From NCBI GenBank assembly GCA_021732645.1, contig JAKFUQ010000034.1, positions 1 to 35,908 of the forward strand: DNA of 35,908 bases. The letters run 5' to 3'. Of this stretch, positions 1 through 7,624 are shown piece after piece. The notes beneath the pieces are model-generated. The model saw only the letters and a list, made by a program, of their open reading frames with translations, was not told the origin of the DNA and made no database searches. The position numbers were made by a program, and so were the translations under genes. This DNA is from Rhizobacter sp. Its GTDB lineage: Bacteria; Pseudomonadota; Gammaproteobacteria; Burkholderiales; Burkholderiaceae_C. Positions within the stretch are counted from its first letter, which is position 1; every line of letters begins with the position of its first letter.

Positions 1-947
1 ACGGTGCCGGTGAGCTGCTCCATCGAGGAGGCGGCTTGCTGCAAGTTGGAGGCGGTCTGCTCGGTGCGCTGGCTCAAGTCCTGGTTGCCGATGGCAATCT
101 CGGCACTGGCCGTGCTGATGGACTCGGCGCCCTTGCGCAACTGGTCGATCTTCGACACCAGCGAGGTCTGCGCCTTGCTGAGCGAGGCCATCAACTGTGC
201 GATCTCGTCGTCACCGCCGCTGGTGGGCACGGGCACCGACAGGTCGCCCTCGCCGATGCGATGGGCCGCGGCGGTTGCCTCGGTCAGGCCCTTGGCGATG
301 CCGTGCGATGTGCGCCAGGCGGCCACCAAACCCAATGCCAAGGCGGCACCGAACAAACAGGCGACCACCAGCGTGAAGCTGCTGGTGATGTCTTTCACGC
401 CCGTCGCCAGTGTGGCATTCATCGCCTCTTCCAGGTCGATCAGCACATTGATGCTGGCCAGCCATTGCGAGAAAGCCGGGCTGGCTTGCGTCAACAACAC
501 GTCGATCGCCTCGGCCTGCTTGTCGGCGAGTCGCAGCTCGACCACCTTGGCGATGAGCGGCATCGTGCGTTGCTCGGCGAGCTTGATCTGCGTCAGCGCG
601 GATTTCTCGGCATCGCTGATCTCGGCGCTGTTCGCGTACAGCTCATCCAGGGGACCGGCGGACTTGGCGTAGTTATCGGTCAGGCGTTTGATGTCGTCGA
701 GATGAGGCTGCACGTCGGTCTTGTTGGCCACCAGCGTCACATCGCGCAGGCTGATCGCCCGGTCGTGCACGCTGCCGCGGAAGTTGATGGCGTAGCGCTG
801 CTTGACGCTGTTGACATCGTTGCTTTGACTCAAGCCGTCCGCCACCGCGCCAACGCGGTTGACCGCAACCAGCGCCTGCGCCCCCATGAGCACCAGGACG
901 ACGCCGAACACCAAGCCCAGGCGTTTGCCGATGGATAAATTTTTCAT
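1..947 (-). CDS. Methyl-accepting chemotaxis protein, N-terminal 315 codons (cut by window edge)
   Basis: Membrane chemoreceptor that would signal to CheA through CheW. Reading the minus strand from the ATG at 947 gives an unbroken frame to the window edge. Visible parts are a short cytoplasmic start, a first membrane helix (about residues 10-29), a periplasmic helical bundle of about 160 residues of the Tar/Tsr-like type, a second membrane helix (about 191-211), a HAMP segment, and the start of the signalling coiled coil with the typical NQDLSQRTEQTASNLQ stretch near residue 288. A GGAG sits about ten bases before the start. It lies 67 bp downstream of cheA on the same strand, so it is probably the last gene seen of that operon. 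The ligand cannot be deduced. The signalling tip and any methylation sites beyond the edge are not visible. Confidence 0.93.
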   Translation of the reverse strand, partial: MKNLSIGKRLGLVFGVVLVLMGAQALVAVNRVGAVADGLSQSNDVNSVKQRYAINFRGSVHDRAISLRDVTLVANKTDVQPHLDDIKRLTDNYAKSAGPLDELYANSAEISDAEKSALTQIKLAEQRTMPLIAKVVELRLADKQAEAIDVLLTQASPAFSQWLASINVLIDLEEAMNATLATGVKDITSSFTLVVACLFGAALALGLVAAWRTSHGIAKGLTEATAAAHRIGEGDLSVPVPTSGGDDEIAQLMASLSKAQTSLVSKIDQLRKGAESISTASAEIAIGNQDLSQRTEQTASNLQQAASSMEQLTGT

Positions 948-1014
948 GATGCTGATCTCCGAAGAAGGATCGAATGCGGTGGAATGAACAAACGGTGTGG
1001 CGGAGCTCAGCGAC

Positions 1015-3162
1015 TCAGTGCCGAGAGCGGCGCACCAGGCTGCCGACATCGAGGATCAGCGCCACGCGGCCGTCGCCCATGATGGTGGCGCCCGACACGT
1101 CGTCGACCTTGCGGTAATTGGCTTCGAGGTTCTTCACCACGACCTGCTGCTGGCCGAGGAGCTCGTCGACCAGCATCGCGACCCGGCCACCTTCGGCCTC
1201 GACGACGACCATGATGCGGGTCGTTTTTTCCTCGCGCGCAGGCGGTACGTTGAACAGGCGTTCGAGGTCGATCACCGGCATGTAGTCGCCGCGCACTTCG
1301 ACCACGCGACCGGTGCCGCCCACCGTCTTGATGGTGTGTTCGTGGACCTGGAAGGACTCGATCACCGACGACAGCGGCAGGATGTAGACCTCGTCGCCGA
1401 TGCCCACGCTCATGCCGTCCATGATCGCCAGCGTCAGCGGCAGGCGCACCGAGACGCGCATGCCGTAGCCCTCGGCCGACTCGATGTCCACCGTGCCGCC
1501 CAGCGAGGTGATGTTCTTCTTCACCACGTCCATGCCGACACCGCGGCCGGACACGTCGGTGACCACATCGGCAGTGGAGAAGCCGGGCGCGAAAATCAGG
1601 TTCCAGACCTCGCTGTCGGTCATCGAATCGGGCGCGTCGATGCCGCGCTCGCGGGCCTTCTTGATGAGCTTGTCGCGCGACAGGCCGCGGCCGTCGTCGC
1701 GCACCTCGATCACGATGGATCCACCCTGGTGCGATGCCGCGAGGGTGATCGTGCCGGTTTCCGGCTTGCCCTTGGCGACGCGGTCGGCCGGCATTTCGAT
1801 GCCGTGGTCGCAGCTGTTGCGCACCAGGTGCGTCAGCGGGTCGGTGATCTTTTCCACCAGGCCCTTGTCGAGTTCAGTGGCTTCGCCCTGCGTCACGAAG
1901 TCGACCTTCTTGCCGAGCTTGGCCGCCAGATCGCGCAACATCCGCGGGAAGCGGCTGAACACCATCGACATCGGAATCATCCGGATCGACATCACCGACT
2001 CTTGCAGGTCGCGGGTGTTGCGGTCCAGGTCGGCCAAGCCTGAGGCCAGCTGCTGGTAAAGCGCGGTGTCGATCTGCTTGCTGTTTTGCGCCAGCATCGC
2101 CTGCGTGATGACGAGTTCGCCGACCAGGTTGATGAGTTGATCGACCTTTTCGACCGATACCCGCAGCGTGGCCGATTCCAGTGCCGCGGCCGGGGCCTTG
2201 TCGGCCTTGACGGCGCTGCGTGCCGGGGTGGGAGTGGCAGGGGTGCCGCCTTCGCTGGGCGCGGCGGCGCTGGCGCCTGCTGCTGAGCCCGGTGCGCCCG
2301 GCGCATCGTCGAAGAAGCCAAAGCCGTCGTCGGCCGGTTTGGCCTCGGCACTCGGTGCGCCCGGCGCACCGGCGTGAAAGCCGAACCCCTCGGTCAGCGG
2401 CAGCAAGGCCACCTGCTCGCGCGACACGTGAAAGGTGAACAGGTCCAGCAGGTCGTCGTCGGTGCTGGTGGTGATGACCTTGAAGCGGCGGTAACCGTCG
2501 CTCGAGGTGCCACCGTCCAGCGGTGAGATCGTGCCCAGGTCGACAATTTCCTTGAACAGGTCGACCAGGTTGTCGGCGTCCTTCAAGTCGCTGAGCGGGC
2601 CGACCCGCAGCTCGAGGGCGCGCGCGGCTTTCGCTGCTCCAGCGGCCGTGACCGCGGGCGCGTCGGCTGGCGCCTGCGCCAACACCGAAGGCGCAGTGGA
2701 GGCAGGCGTGGCGGGGGCCGGCGCTGCGGGTACCGCCATCGCCTGCCCGGCGACCAGCGCGCGGATCTTCACCAGCAGCTCGCTGGTGTCCACCGGGTCG
2801 CCACCGGCGCCCTGGTGACGGGCCAGCTGCGAACGCAGTGCGTCGCCCGATTGCAGCAGCACGTCGACCATCGGTGCGGTGGGCTCCAGCTCATGGCGGC
2901 GCAGCCGGTCGAGCAGGGTTTCCATCTGGTGCGTCAGCTCGGCCACGTCGGCAAAGCCAAACGTTGCCGCGCCGCCCTTGACCGAGTGCGCGCAGCGGAA
3001 GATCGAGTTCAGCTCTTCATCGTCGGCGGCTTCGATGTCGATGGCCAGCAGTTGCTGCTCCATGCGGTCGAGGTTCTCGCCGGCCTCCTCGAAAAACACC
3101 TGGTAGAACTGGCTCAGGTCGATGCCGGCACCGCCTGATTGGTCTGTGTTCATGTCACTCAT
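1015..3162 (-). CDS. cheA: Chemotaxis histidine kinase CheA
   Basis: Central kinase of chemotaxis; it autophosphorylates in response to receptors and passes the phosphate to CheY and CheB. The 715-residue protein has the full CheA order: Hpt domain with the phospho-accepting His at residue 59 (AHSVKGG), a CheY/CheB-binding domain at about 185-265, an Ala/Pro-rich linker, the dimerisation helices from about 325, the ATP-binding domain with N-box (HLVRNSCDHG), DDGRG and GRGVGMD motifs, and a C-terminal CheW-like domain. The start at 3162 has GAGGTG seven bases upstream. It follows cheY by 54 bp and precedes the receptor gene. No cheW, cheR, cheB or cheD is visible here, so these should lie beyond the left edge or elsewhere. 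Confidence 0.97.
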   Translation of the reverse strand: MSDMNTDQSGGAGIDLSQFYQVFFEEAGENLDRMEQQLLAIDIEAADDEELNSIFRCAHSVKGGAATFGFADVAELTHQMETLLDRLRRHELEPTAPMVDVLLQSGDALRSQLARHQGAGGDPVDTSELLVKIRALVAGQAMAVPAAPAPATPASTAPSVLAQAPADAPAVTAAGAAKAARALELRVGPLSDLKDADNLVDLFKEIVDLGTISPLDGGTSSDGYRRFKVITTSTDDDLLDLFTFHVSREQVALLPLTEGFGFHAGAPGAPSAEAKPADDGFGFFDDAPGAPGSAAGASAAAPSEGGTPATPTPARSAVKADKAPAAALESATLRVSVEKVDQLINLVGELVITQAMLAQNSKQIDTALYQQLASGLADLDRNTRDLQESVMSIRMIPMSMVFSRFPRMLRDLAAKLGKKVDFVTQGEATELDKGLVEKITDPLTHLVRNSCDHGIEMPADRVAKGKPETGTITLAASHQGGSIVIEVRDDGRGLSRDKLIKKARERGIDAPDSMTDSEVWNLIFAPGFSTADVVTDVSGRGVGMDVVKKNITSLGGTVDIESAEGYGMRVSVRLPLTLAIMDGMSVGIGDEVYILPLSSVIESFQVHEHTIKTVGGTGRVVEVRGDYMPVIDLERLFNVPPAREEKTTRIMVVVEAEGGRVAMLVDELLGQQQVVVKNLEANYRKVDDVSGATIMGDGRVALILDVGSLVRRSRH

Positions 3163-3216
3163 CGCCCACCTCGCGTCGTGCTGTGCCTGTGTGATGCTGC
3201 GTGCCGCTTACCGGCG

Positions 3217-3579
3217 TCAGCGAATCACTTTCTTGATGACTTCGAGCAGCTTGGCCGGGTCGAAGGGCTTGACCATCCATCCCGTCGCACCGGCGCTGCG
3301 GCCGGCTTGTTTCATCTGGTCGCTCGACTCGGTGGTCAGGATCAGGATCGGCGTGGACTTGAACTTCGGGTGGTTGCGCAGGTTCTTGGTCAGGTTGATG
3401 CCGTCCATGCGCGGCATGTTCTGATCCGTCAACACCAGATCGAAGTCGCTTTGCGCCGACTTCTCCAGCGCGTCCTGACCGTCCACGGCTTCAACCACGC
3501 GGTAGCCAGCGCTCTTCAGCGTGAAGGTGACCATCTGGCGCATCGAGGCCGAGTCGTCCACGGCAAGTATTGAATGCAT
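3217..3579 (-). CDS. cheY: CheY-like single-domain response regulator (first copy)
   Basis: A 120-residue receiver-only protein with the complete acidic pocket (D8, D9), phospho-acceptor D52, T82/T83 and K104. It lies between the CheZ-like gene and cheA, so CheA is the likely phosphodonor. It is clearly different from the second CheY at 7192-7590: position 101, where motor-binding CheYs have Tyr106, is Trp here (GWMVKPF). That suggests a different output or a phosphate-sink role, which is inference. The open frame extends upstream, but the ATG at 3579 has GGAGA at suitable distance and starts exactly where the fold starts. It belongs to the operon driven by the sigma-28-like site at 4192-4218. 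Confidence 0.93.
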   Translation of the reverse strand: MHSILAVDDSASMRQMVTFTLKSAGYRVVEAVDGQDALEKSAQSDFDLVLTDQNMPRMDGINLTKNLRNHPKFKSTPILILTTESSDQMKQAGRSAGATGWMVKPFDPAKLLEVIKKVIR

Positions 3580-3631
3580 GACTGTCTCCGAGGGAACGTG
3601 GGGTGAGTGGGTGGCAAAAGGCGGCAAGCGG

Positions 3632-4108
3632 TCAGAAAAGATCGACCGAGCCGGCGTCCATTTCCGATTGCGTCACCGGGTTTGGGCGCAGCGGCGGCGC
3701 CGGTGGCGCACTGGGTTCGTCGTCGTCGTCGCCGAAGGCTTCGCGCGCCAGCGTGTCGACGCAACCGCGCAGCCGGTGGTTGGTGTGCACGATCAACTGC
3801 GACGCCATGTCCTGAAACTGCAGCGCCGTGACGGCTGCGCCGAGCTGCTGCATGAGTTCGTGGTAGGCCGCCGAGTCGCGCTTGTCGTCGCCGTCGGAGG
3901 AGTGGGCATCCATCAAGGCGTGGATCTGTTCGGTGGCGTTGTAGAAGCGTTGCAGCAGGGTGGTGCTGGCGTCGGCCAGCAGCGTGTGCAGGCGATCGAG
4001 GTCGTTGCTGGCCATCAGCAGATGGTCTTGCAGCTCGGCGGCCACGAACAGCGTCGCGTCGGCCTGCGGGCTGCTGGGCTGCTCGACATGCGTGCCGACG
4101 TGATCCAT
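3632..4108 (-). CDS. Small CheZ-like chemotaxis protein with DxxxQ motif and C-terminal CheY-docking-like tail
   Basis: A 158-residue mostly helical protein, first gene of the cheY-cheA operon. Its second long helix contains ALQFQDMASQ, which places D100 and Q104 at the same spacing as the catalytic Asp and Gln of CheZ (FQDLTGQ in E. coli, FHDLTGQ in the cheZ of this window). After the helices comes an acidic, proline-rich linker (about 127-147) and a C-terminal peptide ending GSVDLF, which recalls the CheY-binding tail of CheZ. The protein is about 60 residues shorter than true CheZ. I infer a CheY-P phosphatase or CheY-binding accessory protein; simple binding without catalysis is the main alternative. 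ATG 4108 was chosen because the frame further upstream is unlike the family and a GGAG lies before this ATG. Confidence 0.75.
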   Translation of the reverse strand: MDHVGTHVEQPSSPQADATLFVAAELQDHLLMASNDLDRLHTLLADASTTLLQRFYNATEQIHALMDAHSSDGDDKRDSAAYHELMQQLGAAVTALQFQDMASQLIVHTNHRLRGCVDTLAREAFGDDDDEPSAPPAPPLRPNPVTQSEMDAGSVDLF

Positions 4109-4191
4109 CGTGGTGGGCTCCGGGGGGTGACAGGGCGGTCGATGCCGAACGGCGTTCCGCCCGGCTGCGACAGTCCTGAGAATCTGCATTT

Positions 4192-4218
4192 TTTTCGGCC
4201 GTCGTCGCGAATACCTGA
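4192..4218 (-). promoter_or_regulatory. Probable sigma-28 (FliA) promoter of the cheZ-like/cheY/cheA/MCP operon
   Basis: On the minus strand TCAGGTAT, 11 bases, GCCGAAAA. The -10 matches the enterobacterial consensus GCCGATAA in 7 of 8 bases and the spacing is exact. Transcription would start about 80 bases before the ATG at 4108. The pattern agrees with the other sites in this window. Confidence 0.7.
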
Positions 4219-4313
4219 GCGGTATCGGCGCGGTGAAGGGCGGTCTACACCCGGCTTTTCATGGCATGGCGCAGCGAGCCGGTGGCTGTCAGCGCTGGCG
4301 GCATACTTGCGCC

Positions 4314-5450
4314 ATGACGCCCCGAGTCGCCGATCAGCCGCTGCGCCTGCTGCACCTGGAGGACTCGGAGGTCGATCACATCATGACGTTGGCCCATCTG
4401 CAGGCAGGCGGGTTGGTTGTTGAGTCGCGCCGTGTCGATCAGGAGGCGCAGTTTCTGCTGGCCCTCGACGAGCACTGGGACGTGATCGTGTCGGACTACA
4501 ACCTGCCGGGGTTCTCCGGGCTGGTGGCGCTCGACTTGTTGATGGCGCGTGGCAGCGATGTGCCGTTCGTCCTGGTGTCGGGCGAGATCGGCGAGGACAC
4601 CGCTGTCGAGGCCATGCGCAACGGAGCCAGCGACTACCTGCTGAAGAACAACCTGTCGCGCCTGGTGCCGGCGCTGCTGCATGCCATCGACGCCAGCGAA
4701 AGCCGGCGTGCACGGCAGCATGCCGACCAGCAGTTGGGGGAGTCGCAGCGCAGGCTGCACGAATTGGCGCAGCACCTGCAAACCAGCATCGAAATGGAGC
4801 GCACCGCGATCGCCCGCGAGATCCACGACGATGTCGGTGGCTCGCTCACCGCGCTGAAATTCGACCTCGCGTGGATGGCGCGGCATACGGAATCCGCCGA
4901 AGTGCAAGCCCGCGTGCAGGGGGCGCTGGACACTGTTACCGCGGCCATCGAAGCCAGCCAGCGCATCATGCACAACCTGCGCCCGGCCATCCTTGAACAA
5001 GGGCTGCTGGCGGCGTTGCAGTGGATGGCGGCCAACTTCGAGCGGCGCACCGGCACGGTGTGCACGCTGCGTGCGCCGTCGCACGCCGCGCCGCTGGGCC
5101 CCGGTGTGCCGCTGGTGGCCTACCGCACGGCACAGGAAGCACTGACCAACGTCGCCAAGCATGCGCAGGCGAGCCGGGTGTCGATCGACCTGTCGATGGC
5201 AGGCGGTGTGTTGTCGCTCGAAATCAGTGACAACGGCTGCGGGCTCACCAGCGACGATCTGGCGAAGGCGCGCTCGTTTGGCATTCGTGGCTTGCACGAG
5301 CGTGCGCGCACGGTGGGCGGTTGGGTCGATCTGAGCAGCAGCCCGGCTGGCACCACGCTGATCCTGTCGGTGCCACTCGAACACACCGCCCCGAGCGCAA
5401 GCGCGTCGGCGCCAGGCCCAGACGACCCGAGCGGCTGGGGCGCGCTGTGA
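4314..5450 (+). CDS. Soluble receiver-histidine kinase hybrid (REC-HisKA_3-HATPase)
   Basis: A 378-residue kinase without membrane helices. It has an N-terminal receiver domain (acidic LEDSE, acceptor Asp in VSDYNLPG, Lys in YLLKNN), a coiled coil, then a HisKA_3 dimerisation domain with the phospho-His in REIHDDVGGSL and a HATPase_c domain (EALTNVAKHA, DNGCG, GIRGLHERA). This is the NarX/DegS-type kinase class. It is followed by its likely partner regulator after 15 bp. It has no sensor domain: input must come by phosphorylation of its own receiver or by a partner protein. The frame is open from 4233, but ATG 4314 starts just before the receiver fold; no strong ribosome site is seen at either. 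It is divergent from the chemotaxis operon, sharing a 205-bp spacer with it. Confidence 0.9.
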   Translation: MTPRVADQPLRLLHLEDSEVDHIMTLAHLQAGGLVVESRRVDQEAQFLLALDEHWDVIVSDYNLPGFSGLVALDLLMARGSDVPFVLVSGEIGEDTAVEAMRNGASDYLLKNNLSRLVPALLHAIDASESRRARQHADQQLGESQRRLHELAQHLQTSIEMERTAIAREIHDDVGGSLTALKFDLAWMARHTESAEVQARVQGALDTVTAAIEASQRIMHNLRPAILEQGLLAALQWMAANFERRTGTVCTLRAPSHAAPLGPGVPLVAYRTAQEALTNVAKHAQASRVSIDLSMAGGVLSLEISDNGCGLTSDDLAKARSFGIRGLHERARTVGGWVDLSSSPAGTTLILSVPLEHTAPSASASAPGPDDPSGWGAL

Positions 5451-5465
5451 ACCTATGATGCACCC

Positions 5466-6101
5466 ATGATCCATGTGATGCTTTGCGATGACCACGCGTT
5501 GATCCGGCGTGGCATACGCGACACCTTGTCGGATGCGCCCGACATCCAGGTGGTCGGCGAAGCCGGCGACTACGGCGAGCTGCGCAGCCTGCTGCGCACG
5601 GCCACCTGCGATGTGCTGGTGCTCGACATCAACCTGCCTGGGCGCAGCGGCCTGGACGTGCTGCATGCGCTCAAGGAAGAGGGCTCCACCTTGCGCGTGC
5701 TGGTGGTGTCGATGTACCCCGAAGACCAGTACGCGATCCGCGCCTTGCGCGCCGGCGCGTTCGGCTACGTCAACAAGGGCGGCGACCCGGCGCTGATCGT
5801 GGCCGCGGTACGCACCGTGGCGCAGGGCCGCAAGTACGTCACCCCCGAGATCGCGCAGATGCTGGTGGAAAGCCTGACCACGCCCACCACCGAGGCAGCG
5901 CATCAGAAGCTGTCGGATCGCGAACTGCAAACGCTGGTGATGATCGCGTCGGGCAAGCGCTTGTCCGACATCGCCGAAGAGCTGATGCTGAGCCCGAAGA
6001 CGGTCAGCGTGTACCGGGCGCGGGTGCTCGAAAAGCTGGCGTTGACCAACAACTCCGAGATGACGGTTTATGCGATCCGCAATGGACTCGTGGGTGAGTA
6101 G
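5466..6101 (+). CDS. NarL/FixJ-family response regulator (REC-LuxR HTH)
   Basis: A 211-residue DNA-binding response regulator. The receiver domain has D8 and D9, phospho-acceptor D54 (VLDINLPG) and the conserved Lys in YVNKGG. A LuxR-type helix-turn-helix follows from about residue 143 (LSDRELQTL, LSPKTVSVYRARVLEKL). It is the next gene after the histidine kinase and on the same strand, so the two almost certainly form a phosphorelay. Targets are unknown; the position between two chemotaxis/motility operons suggests, but does not prove, a link to motility. The gene is followed at once by the 370-bp palindromic repeat and is convergent with cheZ. Confidence 0.93.
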   Translation: MIHVMLCDDHALIRRGIRDTLSDAPDIQVVGEAGDYGELRSLLRTATCDVLVLDINLPGRSGLDVLHALKEEGSTLRVLVVSMYPEDQYAIRALRAGAFGYVNKGGDPALIVAAVRTVAQGRKYVTPEIAQMLVESLTTPTTEAAHQKLSDRELQTLVMIASGKRLSDIAEELMLSPKTVSVYRARVLEKLALTNNSEMTVYAIRNGLVGE

Positions 6102-6127
6102 GCACTGCTGATCTCTCTGGTGAGACC

Positions 6128-6497
6128 GCGCCGGGTATTCGCCCCGGCGGGCGAGTTACTTTTTTCTGCGGGCCCAGAAAAAAGTAACCAAAAAAGAGGG
6201 CCCGAACACCAGCCATTTGAGTGGCCCGCTTCGGCTACAGGCGAACGGCAAAGGCTCTGGCACGAGAAGCCAAACCGAGGACCCGAAGGGTCGAGGCGCA
6301 GCGACAGCGCATGTTTGAACCTGAGCGAGGAAACCGGTGCGGTAGCTCGCTGGGTGTTCTCGAGCCAGAGCCTGTGAAGTAGGCGGCTGGCCGAAGCGAG
6401 CTGATCAAATGGGCTGGTGTTGAGGCCCTTTGCTTTGGTGACTTTCATTTGGGTCTGCAAATGAAAGTTACTCGGCAGCCGGGCCGAAACCCGGCGC
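6128..6497. repeat. 370-bp palindromic repeat element, copy 1
   Basis: One of two same-sized copies, the other at 20497-20866, about 90% alike by eye and in the same orientation. The ends are imperfect terminal inverted repeats of about 35 bp (6128-6162 against 6464-6497), both starting GCGCCGGGT. A perfect hairpin with 14-bp arms and a 6-base loop lies at 6155-6188, and another with 11-bp arms at 6441-6468. The dyad continues inwards: 6196-6260 is a recognisable inverted partner of about 6355-6435. It fills the convergent gap between the response regulator and cheZ. Short ORFs inside it follow the palindrome and show no protein-like composition. It could be a MITE-like non-autonomous element, a structured RNA, or a two-way terminator. 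No target-site duplication is evident. Confidence 0.88.
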
Positions 6498-6521
6498 AGT
6501 GCCTGCAAGGCAATCAACCTG

Positions 6522-7178
6522 TCAAAACCCCAGACTGGCCAGCAAGTCGTCGACTTCGCCCTGGTTGGCCACCACGTCGGTGCGAACTGTGGCGTCCACC
6601 ACCGGCCCCTGCAGCAGATGCTGCTCTACCTTTTGCACCTGCTCGGGCGGCGCCGCCTGCACCAGCAGTTTGACCAGGCTGTCTTCGAGGTCGCCCGCCA
6701 GCGTCACCACCTTGGCGACCACCTGGCCGGTGAGGTCGTGGAAGTCCTGCGCCATCATGATGTCGGTCAGGTGGGCGTCGATGCGCGCGGTGGTGGCTTC
6801 GACGTCGGTGACGAAGTTCAGCACCGCCCCCGAGGCCACGGCCTTCACCGGGTCGGCGACCAGGGCCGCCGCAATGCGGCGGGTCTGCTCGATGATGTGG
6901 GCGTGGTCGGCCTTGGCGCAGTCGACCGAATTGAGCACCTTGTTCGCGGCGGCGCCGGTTTTTTCGGCGATGTAGTTGAGTCGGCTGCGCGCGTCGGGCA
7001 AGCCTTCGGCGGCGGCCTGCAGCTTGGGGATCACGCCGAGATGGCTCAGCGTGTCGTGCAGCTGGCGGGTGATGGCGCCGAGTTGCTGGAAGACCTCGGC
7101 CGATGCGGCGGGCGCGGCAGGGGCTTGCGACATGGCCTGTGGATGCAGGTCGGCGGCGGCGAGTTCGTTCATGTTCAT
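6522..7178 (-). CDS. cheZ: CheY-P phosphatase CheZ
   Basis: Dephosphorylates CheY-P to end the motor-switching signal. The 218-residue protein has the long helical hairpin of the family, the active motif FHDLTGQ with catalytic D148 and Q152, a flexible linker and a textbook C-terminal CheY-docking peptide (VDDLLASLGF). The frame is open further upstream but that part is the cheY region in another frame; ATG 7178 lies 13 bp after the cheY stop. It is the last gene of the motA-motB-cheY-cheZ run, and its stop lies just beyond the end of repeat copy 1. Confidence 0.96.
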   Translation of the reverse strand: MNMNELAAADLHPQAMSQAPAAPAASAEVFQQLGAITRQLHDTLSHLGVIPKLQAAAEGLPDARSRLNYIAEKTGAAANKVLNSVDCAKADHAHIIEQTRRIAAALVADPVKAVASGAVLNFVTDVEATTARIDAHLTDIMMAQDFHDLTGQVVAKVVTLAGDLEDSLVKLLVQAAPPEQVQKVEQHLLQGPVVDATVRTDVVANQGEVDDLLASLGF

Positions 7179-7191
7179 GGTGGCTGTCCGT

Positions 7192-7590
7192 TCACGCCGT
7201 GGCGGCCAGTTTCTGCATGATCTTTTGCACCTTCTCTTCCAGCGTCGCCTTGGTGAAAGGCTTGACGATGTAGCCGGCGGCGCCATCTTGCGCTGCACGC
7301 ACGATGTCTTCCTTGCGCGCCTCGGCGGTCACCATCAGCACCGGCAAGTGCTTGAGGTTGTCGTCTTTCTTGATGGCAGCCAGCAGATCGAAGCCGTTCA
7401 TGTTGGGCATGTTGATGTCGCTGACCACGAAGTCGAACTTCTGGTTTTTCAGCATGCCGAGCGCCACCGCGCCGTCTTCTGCCTCTTCGGCGTTGTTGTA
7501 GCCAATCTCCTTGAGCAGGCCGCGCACGATGCGGCGCATGGTGGAGAAGTCGTCCACGATCAGGAATTTCATGTCGGTCGGCATGCTCAT
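7192..7590 (-). CDS. cheY: Motor-binding chemotaxis response regulator CheY (second copy)
   Basis: A 132-residue receiver protein very close to enterobacterial CheY. It has D13 and D14, acceptor D58, T88, Y107 and K110, matching E. coli D12/D13/D57/T87/Y106/K109. CheY-P binds FliM and the switch to reverse rotation. It sits directly before cheZ, its phosphatase, and 34 bp after motB. ATG 7590 has GAGGA at good spacing; an internal ATG at 7572 is the only close alternative. Because it keeps the tyrosine switch residue, this copy rather than the one at 3217-3579 is the likely motor effector. Confidence 0.96.
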   Translation of the reverse strand: MSMPTDMKFLIVDDFSTMRRIVRGLLKEIGYNNAEEAEDGAVALGMLKNQKFDFVVSDINMPNMNGFDLLAAIKKDDNLKHLPVLMVTAEARKEDIVRAAQDGAAGYIVKPFTKATLEEKVQKIMQKLAATA

Positions 7591-7624
7591 GGCGGTCCTC
7601 GCAAAGGTCAGGCTGGATGGATGG

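Noticed and set aside
4245-5930. 561-residue open frame on the minus strand
   Set aside because: It runs opposite the histidine kinase and regulator genes, is His/Arg/Gln-rich and is an antisense by-product of high-GC coding DNA.
6068-6517. Small ORFs inside the palindromic repeats (also 20446-20829)
   Set aside because: They follow the palindrome in several frames on both strands; shared peptide pieces such as KVTRPPGR come from the repeat itself.
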